A stretch of 64,000 nucleotides of DNA from Shinisaurus crocodilurus (Eukaryota; Chordata; Lepidosauria; Squamata; Shinisauridae). Position numbers and translations under genes: made by a program. Where the stretch lies: positions 226,888,467-226,952,466 of the forward strand of contig CM037880.1 of assembly GCA_021292165.1 (NCBI GenBank), read 5' to 3'. Below, piece by piece: positions 63,361-64,000 of the stretch. Position 1 is the first letter of the stretch. Every line of letters starts with the position of its first letter. Below the pieces are notes generated by a model. It had not been told where the DNA came from. It saw only the letters and a program-made list of their open reading frames with translations, and made no database searches.

Positions 63361-64000
63361 CATTGTGGCTTCTGTCTCCGTTCTTTAGTCTGTAGTCAAC
63401 TGCAGAGTTTTTCAGCTTCATGGTTCAGCCCAGGCACTATCAATATTTGGGTCTCTGGGAAGGGTTAGGGTTAGGGAATTCAAAGTGGAATGAGGCAGTT
63501 TGGAAAGGTGCTGGAAACTGGTTTCTTATAGACAAAACTGGAATTGTTATGGACAGGGTAAGAACTCAGCTCCAGGTCATGGTTTCACTGCCAGGGCTGA
63601 GGCCTGAAAGATGGAAGCAGAGGAAGCACACGGGCCTCTGAGTGCATGCAGACTGCAGAGTACTTTCCCTTCTGTTGGGAAGAGAGAAACCACCAGCAGC
63701 CCCTCCCCCCAAAATCTGGGAGTTGATTTCTGGGATCATTTTAACAAACTTGTTTATCAGACGAGCGCTTGACAAATCTTGCCTGGTTTTTCCACTCCGT
63801 GGCCAGAACACGGCTCATGGTGCCGTGGGTTCCCAAGCAGAGAGACTGGGGCAGGAAGCAATGCTGGCACAAGTGAGAGCTCAAGGGGTCCTTCTGCAAC
63901 CTCATCCTGGTGGGTTTGTGAACACCAAGGATGTTCCAGGGGCTTGAAGAATGAAGAATGTCCGTTCCGTGGGACAGGGATGTTTTGGAATGTGGCATGT
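63361..64000. other. Unclassified stretch
   Basis: No gene seen. GGGTTAGGGTTAGGG-like bases at about 63,462-63,477 are two and a half telomere-type units only. Confidence 0.35.

Noticed and set aside
63462..63477. Interstitial telomere repeat
   Set aside because: Only about two and a half GGGTTA units; too short to mean anything.

Overview
This 64 kb window looks like a piece of a vertebrate nuclear genome, most likely a squamate reptile. I infer that from the repeat mix, not from any gene: CR1 LINEs ending in ATTCTATG repeats, L2 LINEs, a young APE-type LINE of Vingi/RTE character, tRNA-derived Sauria-like SINEs, 5S-rRNA-headed SINEs with CR1 tails, many short hAT transposons, and one Ty1/copia element. 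I found no bacterial features and no host protein-coding exon I would defend. The only gene-start candidate is a CpG island at about 42,690-43,850, followed by a good splice donor at 43,909. The window is therefore intergenic or intronic.

Layout. 1-10,250: LINE and SINE fragments, a 135-bp hAT palindrome (2,289), an L2 split by a Vingi-like insertion (5,514) and a 685-bp hAT element (6,896), then a GACTCG-rich hAT element (8,211). 10,478-13,877: the one near-full-length Vingi-like LINE, on the minus strand, with three frameshifts. 14,000-23,100: degenerate CR1 with a nested hAT, another Vingi-like copy, a palindromic hAT split by a solo LTR (18,699-19,301), and sequence I could not classify. 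23,455-25,690: an old repeat holding a 700-bp solo LTR that itself holds a Vingi-like insertion. 26,258-29,490: an old CR1 interrupted by a Vingi-like copy and by a second CR1. 29,500-32,840: unclassified LTR-like stretches and two small DNA transposons. 32,840-38,344: a copia element with matching 528-bp LTRs. 38,500-42,300: L2, fold-back elements, inverted Vingi-like copies and a cluster of 5S-SINEs. 42,690-46,080: CpG island and possible regulatory DNA. 46,450-57,110: SINEs, hAT elements (one with a CpG-rich insert at 53,063) and CR1. 58,120-59,490: a Vingi-like insertion with a 5' inversion. 59,700-64,000: more SINEs, CR1 and 5S-SINEs.

The elements can be ordered in time by who interrupts whom. 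CR1, L2 and the unclassified repeat are hosts. hAT elements, solo LTRs and 5S-SINEs lie in or around them. The Vingi-like LINE is a late invader: it cuts CR1, L2, a solo LTR and a 5S-SINE, and nothing in this window is clearly seen to cut it. Target-site duplications (TSDs) were read directly for most of the hAT copies, both solo LTRs, copia and three of the Vingi-like insertions, so these boundaries are firm. Clade names for LINEs rest on protein motifs recognised by eye and need a repeat-library search.
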